32,995 nucleotides of DNA from JBGPJM01 sp041485385 (GCA_041485385.1 JBGPJM010000030.1:1-32995); one strand, 5' to 3'; counted from the first letter of the stretch, positions 6,644 through 16,237 are shown. Made by a program: numbers and translations. Notes: generated by a model not told the origin, from the sequence alone.

Positions 6644-8059
6644 ATGACCGGCGAGCGGGAGATCGGGCCGGGGAGCGGACCCCGGAGCACGGGCCAAGGG
6701 CTGGGGCGCCTCGTCACCGGCTGCGCCAAGGTCGGGTGGGTGCAGTGGACGGTCGTGATCATCACGAACGTCGTCGCGGTCGCCCTGCTTCTGCTGACGG
6801 GAGTTGTCGGCAAGGGGCGGGAGCCAATGTCCGCGCACCCCGAAGAGCGCTCGGTCTTCGGGGTGGAGGACTTCATCTACCTGTACGCGGGCGGATCGGC
6901 CTGGGCCAGCGGGCAGAGTCCGTACGACCCTGCGGTCCTGCGGGACGCGGGCGCCGCGGCGTTGCGCGGATCGTCGCTCGAAGCGGCGACAGGTGAGCTG
7001 ACGTCGGCGTTCGCGTACCCGCCGACCGCGTCGGTGCCCTTTGCATTGCTCGCGGCGTTGCCGTTCGGGACGGCACGGACGGCGTTTGCGGCGATCAACA
7101 TCGCTTCGGCGGGACTTCTCGCGATCGCCGGTGTGCTCATGATCGGCGCGCGCGCGCGATATTCCCCGTACCGGGTCCTGGTGACGGGCGGGAGCGTGGC
7201 GTTGACGATCGGGAGCCCGTTCGTCTCCCACAACCTGTGGATGGGGCAGAGCTCGATGGTGGTCGTTGCGCTGCTGTGCGGGTCGTTCCTGGCCGAGCGA
7301 GGCGTGCGGCCGGCGCTGAGCGGCGTGGGCGCGGCGATCTCGACGCTCAAGCCGACGCCGGGGGTGTTCGTGATCGCTTCGATGGTGCTCGGGCTCCGGC
7401 GCCGGGCGGTCATCGCGATGATCATCGCGTGCGCGGCGCTGGCCGGCCTGGCGATCCGGGCGGACGGGCCCGTGGGCACGGCCCGGGAGTGGCTTGCCTC
7501 GGTCGATGTCTACAGGCAGGCGACGCAGAACCAGCCGGGCTTCCAGCACAGCTTCGGGGTCCGGAGCCTTCTGTACGATGCCGGTGTGGTAGCTCCGCCC
7601 CTGGGCGCGGCGGGGCTTCTTGCCTTCGGCGGGCTCTGGTGGTTCCGGCGGTTCTTCGGCGCTTCGGAGTTCTTCGCCGCGTGCCTTGCGCTGGCCGTGC
7701 TCTTTGTGCACGCGCACGACTATGACCTGGTGGGCGTGATCCCGCTGTTCGTCGTTCTGCTGGGGCGGCATGCGGGCTCGCTGGCGGCGCTGGCGGGGAT
7801 CACGGGTGTCGTCGTGATCACCTACGTCCCGCTGAGGTTCGTGGTGCGACCGGACTTCCCGCTGCTCGGACGGTACCGCGAGGTCGCGGTGCTGGTGCTG
7901 CTGGCGTGGCTGCTCGTTGGCGTCGCGCGCGAAGGAAGGCGGCGTGGTGCCGTCGCGGCGACGATTTCCTCGACGGACGAAGGGGAGGGGACGGCCGGGA
8001 CGTTGCGGGCACTTTCCGGCGTGAGCGGCGACGGTCCGCGGGACGCCAGGAAGGCGTGA
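6644..8059 (+). CDS. GT87-type (DUF2029) membrane glycosyltransferase
   Basis: A 471-residue polytopic membrane protein with roughly ten hydrophobic segments, the first at about 34-57. Family-like features are DFIYLYAGGSAWASGQSPYD near residues 77-96, with an acidic residue in the first periplasmic loop and the G-x-x-P-Y-D signature, and FAYPPTASVPFALLAALPFG near 124-143. GT87 enzymes are GT-C fold mannosyltransferases that use polyprenyl-phosphate sugars on the outer face of the membrane, the best known acting on mycobacterial phosphatidylinositol mannosides and lipomannan. The donor here is not known. The last 50 residues are charged and low in complexity. Its stop (TGA 8057-8059) overlaps the probable GTG start of the next gene, so it heads the coupled operon. 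Confidence 0.75.
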   Translation: MTGEREIGPGSGPRSTGQGLGRLVTGCAKVGWVQWTVVIITNVVAVALLLLTGVVGKGREPMSAHPEERSVFGVEDFIYLYAGGSAWASGQSPYDPAVLRDAGAAALRGSSLEAATGELTSAFAYPPTASVPFALLAALPFGTARTAFAAINIASAGLLAIAGVLMIGARARYSPYRVLVTGGSVALTIGSPFVSHNLWMGQSSMVVVALLCGSFLAERGVRPALSGVGAAISTLKPTPGVFVIASMVLGLRRRAVIAMIIACAALAGLAIRADGPVGTAREWLASVDVYRQATQNQPGFQHSFGVRSLLYDAGVVAPPLGAAGLLAFGGLWWFRRFFGASEFFAACLALAVLFVHAHDYDLVGVIPLFVVLLGRHAGSLAALAGITGVVVITYVPLRFVVRPDFPLLGRYREVAVLVLLAWLLVGVAREGRRRGAVAATISSTDEGEGTAGTLRALSGVSGDGPRDARKA

Positions 8060-9333
8060 GGACCCTGACCGAGACCGGCGCGACGAACGGAACGCTGATG
8101 GGGTACGTCGTCCCCGAGTTTCCCGGGCAGACACACATCTTCTTCTGGAGGGAGATCAAGGCTTTGACGGAGCGAGGGATCGTGCCGCGGTTGATCAGCA
8201 CGCGGCGGCCGGACCGGTCGGTGGTCTGCCACGACTGGTCGGAGGCGGCGATGGCGAGGACGAGGTACTTGTTCCCGCCGGGTGCCTTTGAGGTGCTGGG
8301 CGCGATTGGGCTCATGGTCGCGGCTGGTCCGGTCAGGTGGGCGAGGATGGCGCGCGTGCTGCTGTCTCCGGAGGTCGGCGGAGTGGCCGACCGGGTGCGG
8401 CTGCTGGGCCTGGCGCTGATGGGCGCCCAGCTGGCTCGCCTTGCGGAGCGGGAGGGCTGGACGCACGCGCACGTGCACTCGTGCGGCGATGCCGCGTTCA
8501 TCGGGCTGTTCGCGAGCATGTTCGGTCATGTCGGCTACAGCCTTTCGCTGCACAGCCGGCTGGACACCTTCGGGCGCGGGCAGTCGTTGAAATGGCGGGG
8601 CGCGGAGTTCGGCACGACGGTGACGGAGCGGTTGAAGAAGGAGGTTCTCGGGGCGGTTGCCGGGCTCGGCGACGATCGGGTCGAGGTCGTGCCTATGGGC
8701 GTGGAGGTCGACGTCTTCCGCAGGTCGGCGCCGTACGAGGCGTTCTCCGGATGGGCCGGGGGAGAAAGTCTGCGGACGGTGACATGCGGGCGGCTGGTGG
8801 CGGGCAAGGGACATCAGGATCTGATCCGGGCGGTGGGGCATCTCGGGCGTGCGGGGAAGCGTGTGACACTGAGGATCCTCGGCGAAGGGCCGGCGCGTCC
8901 GGCCCTGGAGCGGCTGATCGTCGAGGAGGGGTTGACGGGCGCGGTCTGTCTGGCGGGCGCGGTGGCGGAGCGGATCGTGCTTGAGGAGCTCGGGCGTGCT
9001 CACGTGTTCGCGTTGGCGAGCCACGAAGAGGCCCTTGGCGTGGCCACGATGGAGGCGATGGCCATGGAGCTGCCCGTGGTCGTTACGCGAGTGGGGGGCG
9101 TGGGGGAACTGGTGCGCGAGGGCGTGGACGGGCTCATGGTGACGGCGCAGCGGCCGGAGGAGATGGCCGTGGCGATCGACCGGGTGGCGGGGGACGCGGC
9201 GCTGGCGGTGCGGCTCGGGCGGTCGGGGGCGGAGCGGGTCCGACGGGAGTTCGGCAGCACGAGGAGCGCCGAGGTGCTCGCCCGACGTATCCTGCGGGGA
9301 ACGCCGGCGGCTCAGACCGGGGGCCGGGCGTGA
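8056..9333 (+). CDS. GT4 family glycosyltransferase
   Basis: A retaining GT-B enzyme of about 425 residues. The N-terminal half starts GYVVPEFPGQTHIFFWREIK, as in colanic-acid-type GT4 enzymes. The C-terminal half carries VVPMGVEVDVF, GRLVAGKGHQDLI and the donor-binding E-x7-E in EEALGVATMEAMAM. It should add one sugar from a nucleotide-sugar donor to a lipid-linked glycan on the cytoplasmic face. I chose GTG 8056 because it overlaps the previous stop as GTGA, the arrangement of neighbouring junctions. ATG 8098 is an alternative and would give 411 residues. The frame is open further upstream to 7906, but that part lies inside the GT87 gene. Confidence 0.85.
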   Translation: MRTLTETGATNGTLMGYVVPEFPGQTHIFFWREIKALTERGIVPRLISTRRPDRSVVCHDWSEAAMARTRYLFPPGAFEVLGAIGLMVAAGPVRWARMARVLLSPEVGGVADRVRLLGLALMGAQLARLAEREGWTHAHVHSCGDAAFIGLFASMFGHVGYSLSLHSRLDTFGRGQSLKWRGAEFGTTVTERLKKEVLGAVAGLGDDRVEVVPMGVEVDVFRRSAPYEAFSGWAGGESLRTVTCGRLVAGKGHQDLIRAVGHLGRAGKRVTLRILGEGPARPALERLIVEEGLTGAVCLAGAVAERIVLEELGRAHVFALASHEEALGVATMEAMAMELPVVVTRVGGVGELVREGVDGLMVTAQRPEEMAVAIDRVAGDAALAVRLGRSGAERVRREFGSTRSAEVLARRILRGTPAAQTGGRA

Positions 9334-10706
9334 CACGGGCGCTGTTGATCGCGGAGGCGGCGAATCCGGAATGGACGAGCGTCCCGCTGGTGGGGTGGTC
9401 GCACGCGCGGGCGCTGATGGGACTGTTGGATGCGCACCTGGTGACGCAGGTGCGCAATCGCGACGCGATCATCCGGGCGGGGCTGCCGGAGCAGCCGGAG
9501 TTCGGGGGCTTCACGGCCATCGACAGCGAACGGTTTTCCCGTCCCCTCTGGAGGCTGGCCGGCGTGCTGAGGGGCGGGTCGGGGAAGGGGTGGACGATGG
9601 TCACGGCGCTGTCGGCGCTGTCGTACTACTGGTTCGAGCACCTGGTGTGGTGGACGTTCGGCGCGCGGATCGAGGCCGGCGAGTACGACGTAGTTCATCG
9701 GCTGACCCCGCTGAGCCCGACGGTCCCGAGCCTGATCGCTTCGCGGTGCCGGCGGGCGGGCGTTCCGTTTGTCCTGGGGCCGCTGAACGGCGGCGTGCCC
9801 TGGCCGCGAGAGTTCGGGGGCGCGAGAAGGAAGGAGCGAGAATGGCTGTCGTACGTCCGCGGCCTGCATCGCCTGATGCCGGGGTACGGGGCGACGAGGC
9901 GGAATGCGTCGGCGATCCTCATCGGATCGAGGGACACGTGGTCGCAGATGCCGCGGTGGGCGCTGGGCAAGTGCGTCTACCTGCCGGAGAACGGGGTTGA
10001 CCCGGCGAAGTTCGCGGCGCGCCGGGCGGGGCGCCGGCCCGGGCCGCTGAGGGCGGTCTTCGTCGGGCGGCTCGTGCCGTACAAGGGGCCGGACATGCTG
10101 GTGGAGGCGGCGGCCCCGCTGGTCAGGGCGGGAACGCTGGAGCTGACGATCGTCGGCGATGGTCCGCTGATGGGTGAGCTGAGGGCGATGGTGGAGCGTG
10201 AGGGGATCGGCGGCGGGGTGACGCTGACGGGCTGGGTTGAACAGGGGCGGGTGCAGGATCATCTCGTGGACGCGGACGTGTTCGCGTTTCCGAGCATCAG
10301 GGAGTTCGGCGGCGCGGTCGTGCTGGAGGCGATGGCCCTGGGCGTGGTTCCGATCGTGGTGGACTACGGCGGGCCGGCGGACCTGGTGACACCGTCAACG
10401 GGGTTCAGCGTTCCGATCGCGTCGAGGCGACGGATTGTCGAGGCGTTCCGGGACCGGCTCTCCCAGGCGGGCGCGGCGCCGGGATCGCTGGAGCGGATGC
10501 GGACAGCCGCGATGGCGCGGGTGGATTCGCAGTTCACGTGGGAGGCGAAGGCGAGGCAGGTGGAAGAGGTGTACCGGTGGGTGCTGGGGCAGCGGTCGGA
10601 GAAGCCGGATTTCGGGATGCCGCTGCGTGAGCCGGGGAGGGCGGCGGTCGAGAGCGTGCCGGCGCCCCGGGTGGCGGCGGTGGGGGAGGGCGCGGAGAGC
10701 CGATGA
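9330..10706 (+). CDS. GT4 family glycosyltransferase
   Basis: A GT-B fold protein of 458 residues starting at GTG 9330, which overlaps the previous stop as GTGA. The C-terminal donor domain shows VYLPENGVDPAKF, VFVGRLVPYKGPDMLVEAA, LTIVGDGPLMGEL and E-x7-E in REFGGAVVLEAMALG. The N-terminal half has LGPLNGGVPWP, typical of enzymes annotated simply as group 1 glycosyltransferases. A roughly 45-residue Pro/Arg/Ala tail follows the fold and is probably disordered. The sugar and linkage cannot be read from sequence. It ends in an ATGA overlap with the polymerase-like gene. Confidence 0.85.
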   Translation: MTRALLIAEAANPEWTSVPLVGWSHARALMGLLDAHLVTQVRNRDAIIRAGLPEQPEFGGFTAIDSERFSRPLWRLAGVLRGGSGKGWTMVTALSALSYYWFEHLVWWTFGARIEAGEYDVVHRLTPLSPTVPSLIASRCRRAGVPFVLGPLNGGVPWPREFGGARRKEREWLSYVRGLHRLMPGYGATRRNASAILIGSRDTWSQMPRWALGKCVYLPENGVDPAKFAARRAGRRPGPLRAVFVGRLVPYKGPDMLVEAAAPLVRAGTLELTIVGDGPLMGELRAMVEREGIGGGVTLTGWVEQGRVQDHLVDADVFAFPSIREFGGAVVLEAMALGVVPIVVDYGGPADLVTPSTGFSVPIASRRRIVEAFRDRLSQAGAAPGSLERMRTAAMARVDSQFTWEAKARQVEEVYRWVLGQRSEKPDFGMPLREPGRAAVESVPAPRVAAVGEGAESR

Positions 10707-12097
10707 ACCTGGTTGCGCTGATCGCGCTCCTGGGGTGGGCGCCGCTGGCATGGCTGATGTTCATGATCATGCCGGCGCGGCGCGCCGTGGCGCTGACGTA
10801 CGTGGCGGGATGGCTGTTCCTGCCGATGGCGAGCTTCGACATCCCCAACGTGCACATCTATACGAAGATGAGCGCTGTCGGCATCGGCGCATTGGTGGGT
10901 GTGGTCGTCTTCGACATGCCGCGGCTCATGGCGGTCCGGCCGAGCCTCGCCGATCTCCCGATGGTGCTCTGGTGCATCATTCCGGCGCTGTCGTCGATAT
11001 CCGTCGGAGAGGGGCTCGGGGTTGTCACGACGGTGAACCAGGTGATTGTCTGGGGCGTGCCGTACCTGATCGGACGGGCCTATTTCTCGCATCTGGAGGG
11101 GCTCAAGGAGTGGGCGGTGTGGCTGGTGATCGGCGGGCTCGCGTACGTTCCGTTGGTGCTGTTCGAGGCGAGGATGAGCCCGCAGCTGCACAACTGGATC
11201 TACGGTTTTCACGCGCACGATTTCGGCCAGACCAAGCGGGCGGGGGGGTGGCGGCCGACGGTGTTCATGCAGCACGGTCTGGCGGTGGGCCTGTTCATGA
11301 GCAGCGTGGCGCTGGTGACGTTCTGGCTCTGGTGGACGGGGGCGGTCCGAACGATCGCCGGGATCCGGACGTCGTGGCTCGTGCTGGTGACGCTGGGCAC
11401 GGCGGTGCTCTGCAGGTCGACCGGCGCGACGTTGCTGCTCCTGCTGGGCGTGGTGGCGCTGCTAGCCACGGCGAAGATGAGGACGTCGCTGGTGGTGCTG
11501 GGGATGCTGCTCTTCCCGGCAGCGTACATCGGCGCCCGGGTTGTACTGCATTGGAACGGCGAGGAGCTCATCGATCTGGCAGGTATGATCAGCCCTGATC
11601 GTGCCGCGTCGCTTCGCACCCGTCTCAACAGCGAGGCGTGGATCGTGCAGAACGCGAGGGAGCATTGGTGGCTGGGGAACGCGAGTTTCATATGGTCGGG
11701 GACGGCGCTGGGGGAAGGGGCAGGGCAGGTGATCAGCGACAGCCTGTGGATATTGATCCTGGGGCGAAACGGTGCGCTGGGGCTCGCGGCGCTCGAGGCC
11801 TCGATGCTCCTGCCGGTCTGGCGATTCCTTCGGCACTGGCCGGGCAGGACGTGGAGCGACGCGAAAGTGGCTGGCGGCGCGGCGCTGGCGGTCGTTGTCA
11901 TGGTGTTCATGTGCGACACGCTGCTCAACGCGATGCTGAACCCGTTGTTTGCCATCGCGATGGGGGGGCTGATGTCCGCGACGCTGGTGAGAACGGAGTC
12001 GGTGCGCCGGTCGCCCGCGATAGGAGCGGGCCGACGCATGATTCCGAGTACCGAGCCAGGGACGGCGGACGGGGAGAGAGGATCGCGGCCCGCATGA
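10703..12097 (+). CDS. Wzy / O-antigen-ligase-like polysaccharide polymerase
   Basis: A 464-residue integral membrane protein with about ten to twelve hydrophobic segments, and a large polar loop between later segments at about 285-350 with LRTRLNSEAWIVQNAREHWW. Distribution of helices, the long loop and RPTVFMQHGLAVGLFM near 187-202 resemble O-antigen ligase / Wzy family members found in exopolysaccharide loci. Such proteins polymerise repeat units or transfer glycan on the periplasmic side from undecaprenyl-pyrophosphate. It is the only polymerase candidate here. The last 40 residues are hydrophilic. Both ends overlap neighbours as ATGA. Confidence 0.7.
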   Translation: MNLVALIALLGWAPLAWLMFMIMPARRAVALTYVAGWLFLPMASFDIPNVHIYTKMSAVGIGALVGVVVFDMPRLMAVRPSLADLPMVLWCIIPALSSISVGEGLGVVTTVNQVIVWGVPYLIGRAYFSHLEGLKEWAVWLVIGGLAYVPLVLFEARMSPQLHNWIYGFHAHDFGQTKRAGGWRPTVFMQHGLAVGLFMSSVALVTFWLWWTGAVRTIAGIRTSWLVLVTLGTAVLCRSTGATLLLLLGVVALLATAKMRTSLVVLGMLLFPAAYIGARVVLHWNGEELIDLAGMISPDRAASLRTRLNSEAWIVQNAREHWWLGNASFIWSGTALGEGAGQVISDSLWILILGRNGALGLAALEASMLLPVWRFLRHWPGRTWSDAKVAGGAALAVVVMVFMCDTLLNAMLNPLFAIAMGGLMSATLVRTESVRRSPAIGAGRRMIPSTEPGTADGERGSRPA

Positions 12098-13152
12098 CGC
12101 GGTCTGATGCCCGGGCATATATGTACGGGAAACTTCGACGAACGTTGCGGACGGTCGCCGAGAACTTGGCCGCGCAGGGTCACCTGGGGCGGGCGTACGT
12201 GCGTCTCCGGCGTGTCGCCGGCGCGACGATCCTGATGTACCACAGCGTTTCGCGACCGGGCCTGCGGAGGTGGATGTCGCCCGGGACGAGCATCGAGGCC
12301 GAGAAGTTCGAGGCTCACCTGGCGCAGATTCTCTCAAAGAGGCGCGTGATCTCGCTGTCGGAGCTGGTGACGGCGATCGAGGGTGGCCGGACGCTCCCGG
12401 CCGGCACGGTGGTGTTGACGTTCGACGACGGGTACGTGGACAACCTGCGGGTGGCCGCGCCGATCCTGGTGGGGATGGAGTTGCCCGCCACGTTCTACCT
12501 TCCCACGGGGCTGGTCTCGCGGGGCGAGAGCCCGTGGGTGGACCGGCTGTGCGCGGCACTGGCGCTGCGGCGCAACTCGCTGCTGGATCTGGGGACGATC
12601 GGTGCGGGCCGTTTCGATCTGGACGACCGTGCGCAGGGGGGGGAGGCGTACCGGGTCGTGCACGACAGGCTCCTCATCGCCGGACGTGGGGAGAGGGGGC
12701 CGATCTTCGCGGAGCTCGAGGCGCAGCTCCGCCCGAGCGGACAGCCGCCGCGGCTGACGATGAGCTGGGACGAAGTCCGCGAGCTGGCGGGGATGAGCCC
12801 GGGGTTCGAGATCGGCGCGCATACACAGGAGCACCTGGACCTCTGCGCGCACACGGGAGCGATCGCGAGGGAAGAGGTGGCGGGGTGCGTGGCCGACGTG
12901 GAGCGCGAGGTCGGGCGCCGGCCCGAGCACTTCTCGTTTCCGTACGGGAGGTGGTGCGAGGAGACCGTGGCGGTGGTGCGGGAGAGCGGTTTCCGCTCGG
13001 CGGTGGCGGACGGGGGTGACGTGCTGATCACCGGCGAGACGGACCGGTATTGTCTGGGGCGGGTGGATTGCCCGCGGTCGGTGGCGGACCTGCTGTACAA
13101 GACCAGCGGCGCCTACCCAGGGCTGGAGCGGGCGCTTGGGAGGGATCGATGA
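12094..13152 (+). CDS. Polysaccharide deacetylase (NodB / CE4 family), first copy
   Basis: The product is 352 residues, starting at ATG 12094 in an ATGA overlap. NodB-type motifs are present: ATILMYHSVSRPG near 44-56, the catalytic motif VVLTFDDGYVDNL near 105-117, the metal-binding H-T-x-x-H in IGAHTQEHLDL near 247-257, and SFPYGRW near 285-291. CE4 enzymes remove N- or O-acetyl groups with a divalent metal. About 130 residues separate the first two metal-binding motifs, a long insertion seen in cluster-associated members. No signal peptide is visible. It probably modifies hexosamines of the glycan made by the operon. Confidence 0.85.
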   Translation: MTRSDARAYMYGKLRRTLRTVAENLAAQGHLGRAYVRLRRVAGATILMYHSVSRPGLRRWMSPGTSIEAEKFEAHLAQILSKRRVISLSELVTAIEGGRTLPAGTVVLTFDDGYVDNLRVAAPILVGMELPATFYLPTGLVSRGESPWVDRLCAALALRRNSLLDLGTIGAGRFDLDDRAQGGEAYRVVHDRLLIAGRGERGPIFAELEAQLRPSGQPPRLTMSWDEVRELAGMSPGFEIGAHTQEHLDLCAHTGAIAREEVAGCVADVEREVGRRPEHFSFPYGRWCEETVAVVRESGFRSAVADGGDVLITGETDRYCLGRVDCPRSVADLLYKTSGAYPGLERALGRDR

Positions 13153-14051
13153 CGGGGCCGAGGGTCACCGCGGTGATCGTGACGTACCGATCGGAGCCGA
13201 CGATCCGCGCCTCGATGGGAGCGGCGAGGAGGTGCTTAGACGCGGGGCTGATGAAGGCGGTCGTGGTGGACAACCTCAGCGGCGACGGGACACGGGAGAT
13301 TCTCGAGCGGGAGGCGGGGTGGGCGACGGTCATTCTGAACGACCGCAACCTCGGATTCGGGCGTGGGTGCAATGCGGGGCTGGCGCGGGTCGAGACGCCG
13401 TACGTGCTGTTCCTGAACCCCGATGCGGTGATCGAGCCGGAGGCGGTCGCGACGCTGGTGGAGTTCCTGGATTCGCGGCCGTCGGTGGGGATCGTCGCGC
13501 CGGCGACGATCGTCAGCGACACCATTCTCCAGATGGCGGGGGGCCTGCCGACGCCGTGGGCGGTGATCGTCGGGCGGGGGCATCCGCGTGGGAGACGGCG
13601 CGAGATCCAGGTCGGGGAAGCGCCGTTCGAGACAGACTGGGTGTGCGGGGCGGTGCTCATGGCCCCTACGGGGTTGATGAAGGAGCTGGGAGGGTTCGAC
13701 CCACGGTTCTTTCTTTATTTCGAGGAGACGGATCTCTGCCGCCGGGTGCTGGACCGCGGAAGGACGATCTGGGCGACGGGGACGGCCGTGGCGCGGCACG
13801 TGGGCGGCGCGAGCTCGGCGGAGCTCGCGGAGGTGAAGCCCGGGTGGTGCAACCCGCGGTATTTCTTCCCGAGCAGGTTCTACTACCTGCGGAAGCACCA
13901 CGGCCTCGGGATGGCCGTGGCGGCGGAGATCGGGGAGATCGCGATGCTGGGCCTGCGCGAGGTGAAGTGGCGGCTCGCCGGTCGCCCACAAGGGGTCCTG
14001 AAGAATCGGCTGCGTGCGCCGGTGCTGAGGATGCCGGAGCTGCCGGGCTGA
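13149..14051 (+). CDS. GT2 family glycosyltransferase, rhamnosyltransferase-like
   Basis: A 300-residue inverting GT-A enzyme beginning at ATG 13149 in an ATGA overlap. It opens with VTAVIVTYRSEP and has VVVDNLSGDGT, the N-L-G-F-G-x-G-C-N-A-G stretch near 69-79 and LFLNPDAVIEPE near 88-99, typical of the WbbL/RfbF-like branch of GT2. The later F-x-E-E-T-D-L-C-R-R near 191-200 carries the acidic catalytic pair. It probably transfers rhamnose or another deoxysugar, but donor assignment is family-level inference. It ends 3 bases before the next gene. Confidence 0.85.
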   Translation: MTGPRVTAVIVTYRSEPTIRASMGAARRCLDAGLMKAVVVDNLSGDGTREILEREAGWATVILNDRNLGFGRGCNAGLARVETPYVLFLNPDAVIEPEAVATLVEFLDSRPSVGIVAPATIVSDTILQMAGGLPTPWAVIVGRGHPRGRRREIQVGEAPFETDWVCGAVLMAPTGLMKELGGFDPRFFLYFEETDLCRRVLDRGRTIWATGTAVARHVGGASSAELAEVKPGWCNPRYFFPSRFYYLRKHHGLGMAVAAEIGEIAMLGLREVKWRLAGRPQGVLKNRLRAPVLRMPELPG

Positions 14052-14054
14052 CGG

Positions 14055-15116
14055 ATGGCGGCCATGGGGATCAAGAGCGTGACGGCGGCGAATGATGTCG
14101 GGACCGCACAGAGGGACGTGGCCCCGGGGCGCGACGGAGCGGCCTCGGCGGCCAGCGGAGTGATCGGGATCGTCGTCATCGGGCGGAATGAGGGCGAGCG
14201 GCTGACGCGCTGCCTAGAGTCGCTGCGCGGGCAGGACGGCGTCGTGGTGTACGTTGATTCGGCCTCTACGGACGGGAGCGCCGATCGGGCGCGCGAGATG
14301 GGCGTCGAGGTGGTCGTGCTGGACGGGTCGAGCCGGCTGAGCGCGGCGCGCGGACGGAACGAGGGTTTCGCCAGGCTTGCCCAGGGGGCCCCGACCGAGT
14401 TCGTGCAGTTTGTGGACGGGGACTGCGAGATCGCGCCCGGGTGGCTCGAGCGGGGCGCGGCAGCGCTGCGGGAGGATGCGACGCTGGGCGTCGTGTGCGG
14501 ACGGCTGCGCGAGAAATGGCGGGAGCGGTCGGTCTACGCGAGGCTGTGCGACATGGAGTGGGACGGCCCGGTCGGGGAGATCCGCGAGTGCGGCGGGGTC
14601 GCGATGTACCGCGCGGCGGCGTTCGCGGGCGCGAGGGGCTTCAACGCGGCGATCCGCTGGGGCGAGGAAGGGGAGCTGTGCGGGCGGCTGCGGAAGGCGG
14701 GGAGCAGGATCGTGCGGATCGACGCGCCGATGGGGGTCCACGACGCGGGGATCAACTCGCTGGGGGGCTGGTGGCGGCGGGCGGTGCACGCGGGGCACGC
14801 GTACGCGCTCTCGGCGGCGCTGCCGGAGGACGTGCGGAGCGAGCAGAAGCGGCGGAGGGTGTGGTCCAATGTGCTGTGGGCGGCGGTGATGCCGATGGTC
14901 GGCGTGGCGGGGCTCATCGGCGCGGCGTGGTGGCGATGGCTCGGGGCGCTTCCGGTTCTGCTGATGATCGTGTACGCGATGCAGGTCTTCCGGGTGTGCC
15001 TGCGGACAGCCCGGGAGGGGCGGAGCGCCGGGGACGCGTGGGTGTACAGCGTCTTCTGCCTGCTGGCGAAGTGGCCGCAGGTGGTGGGACAGATAAAGTA
15101 CTGGCGGGGGCGATGA
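14055..15116 (+). CDS. GT2 family glycosyltransferase with C-terminal membrane helices
   Basis: The product is 353 residues. After about 35 low-complexity residues the GT-A domain begins at VIGIVVIGRNEGERL, with VYVDSASTDGSAD, the metal-binding D-x-D in VQFVDGDCEIAPGW, and W-G-E-E-G-E-L-C-G-R-L as the acidic acceptor motif. Two hydrophobic segments near 275-315 (WAAVMPMVGVAGLIGAAWW and LPVLLMIVYAMQVF) anchor it to the membrane. ATG 14055 lies 3 bases after the previous stop. ATG 14064 is an equally possible start. It probably elongates the lipid-linked repeat unit. Confidence 0.85.
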   Translation: MAAMGIKSVTAANDVGTAQRDVAPGRDGAASAASGVIGIVVIGRNEGERLTRCLESLRGQDGVVVYVDSASTDGSADRAREMGVEVVVLDGSSRLSAARGRNEGFARLAQGAPTEFVQFVDGDCEIAPGWLERGAAALREDATLGVVCGRLREKWRERSVYARLCDMEWDGPVGEIRECGGVAMYRAAAFAGARGFNAAIRWGEEGELCGRLRKAGSRIVRIDAPMGVHDAGINSLGGWWRRAVHAGHAYALSAALPEDVRSEQKRRRVWSNVLWAAVMPMVGVAGLIGAAWWRWLGALPVLLMIVYAMQVFRVCLRTAREGRSAGDAWVYSVFCLLAKWPQVVGQIKYWRGR

Positions 15117-16237
15117 GGCCGTTGGGCGGGCGGTCGAGCAGCGGGTCGGGATCGAGCCATGGCGCGGCGTCACGGTCGGGCGGCAGCGGGAGGGGTCGGA
15201 TGAGCGTGCGGCGGGCTGCGCGGTCGGCGCTGGATGTGGCGGCAGAGTTCACGGGGTTGCTCGGGTGGAGCGAGCGGCGGATGCGCGCGGGGCTGACGGT
15301 CCTGACGTACCACCGGGTGCTGCCGGACGAGCTCTGCGGCGCTTGCTTGTTCCCAGGGCTGGTGACGCCGCTGAGCGTGTTCAGGGACCAGATGTGCTGG
15401 CTTGCGGGGCGGTGCTGCGTCATGACCGTGGGCGAGGCGGTGTTGTCGGGCCTGTCGGAAGGGAGAGCACGCGATGGGGACAGCCGGCCGCTCGTGGGCG
15501 TGAGTTTTGACGACGGTTACGCCGACAACTTCTCGATCGCGGCTCCGGTGCTGAAGGAGCGTGGGCTGCTCGGGACATTCTTCGTGACGACGGGGACTCT
15601 GGGGACGCTGGACCTGTTGTGGTTTGATGTCGCGGCCCGGCAATGGCAGATGGCGACGGGCGTGCAGCTGGCGGATGCGGCGAGAGGGTCCGGCGTGGAG
15701 CCGGCGGCGGGCCGGAGCGAGCGGCCGGTGCTGGCGGAGTGGATGGGATTCTTGAAACGACTGCCGCCGGGCAGGCGCACGGCGATCCTGGAGTCGCTCC
15801 CGAAGATTGACCGGCCTGCAAGGGAGTCGCTGGATCGGATGATGACGGAGGAGGAAATACGGTCGTTGCACGCGGCTGGGCACGAGATCGGCTCGCACAC
15901 GGTGAGCCACCCGCTCTTGCCGCAGCTCTCCGAGGCGGAGCTCGACGAGGAGCTCGCGGGCTCGAGGCGGCGGCTGGAGTCGTGGCTGGGAGCCGGGGAG
16001 GTCAAGGGCATCTGCTATCCGAACGGTGATCACGATGCGCGGGTGACCGGGGCCGCTGAGCGGGCGGGGTACGCGTACGGGTGCACGACGATGACGGGCC
16101 GGAACGAAGCGGGGACAGACCGCATGCGGCTGCGGCGCATGGACATGAACCCGCGTCGGGTGACCAACGCGGCGGGCCGGCACGACGAACGGGCGTTCCG
16201 CGCCGAGATCTCTCTGCTGCACGGAGCGATCCGATGA
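15113..16237 (+). CDS. Polysaccharide deacetylase (NodB / CE4 family), second copy
   Basis: The product is up to 374 residues from ATG 15113, an ATGA overlap. The first 29 residues are almost only Ser, Gly and Arg. ATG 15200, preceded by GGGAGGGG, gives a 345-residue protein and may be the true start. Motifs follow in order: LTVLTYHRVLPDE, the catalytic VGVSFDDGYADNF, the metal-binding IGSHTVSHPLL, and ICYPNGDHD. About 120 residues separate the two metal motifs. It differs clearly from the first deacetylase, so the two may act on different sugars of the repeat unit or on different acetyl positions. It ends in an ATGA overlap with the double glycosyltransferase. Confidence 0.85.
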   Translation: MRPLGGRSSSGSGSSHGAASRSGGSGRGRMSVRRAARSALDVAAEFTGLLGWSERRMRAGLTVLTYHRVLPDELCGACLFPGLVTPLSVFRDQMCWLAGRCCVMTVGEAVLSGLSEGRARDGDSRPLVGVSFDDGYADNFSIAAPVLKERGLLGTFFVTTGTLGTLDLLWFDVAARQWQMATGVQLADAARGSGVEPAAGRSERPVLAEWMGFLKRLPPGRRTAILESLPKIDRPARESLDRMMTEEEIRSLHAAGHEIGSHTVSHPLLPQLSEAELDEELAGSRRRLESWLGAGEVKGICYPNGDHDARVTGAAERAGYAYGCTTMTGRNEAGTDRMRLRRMDMNPRRVTNAAGRHDERAFRAEISLLHGAIR

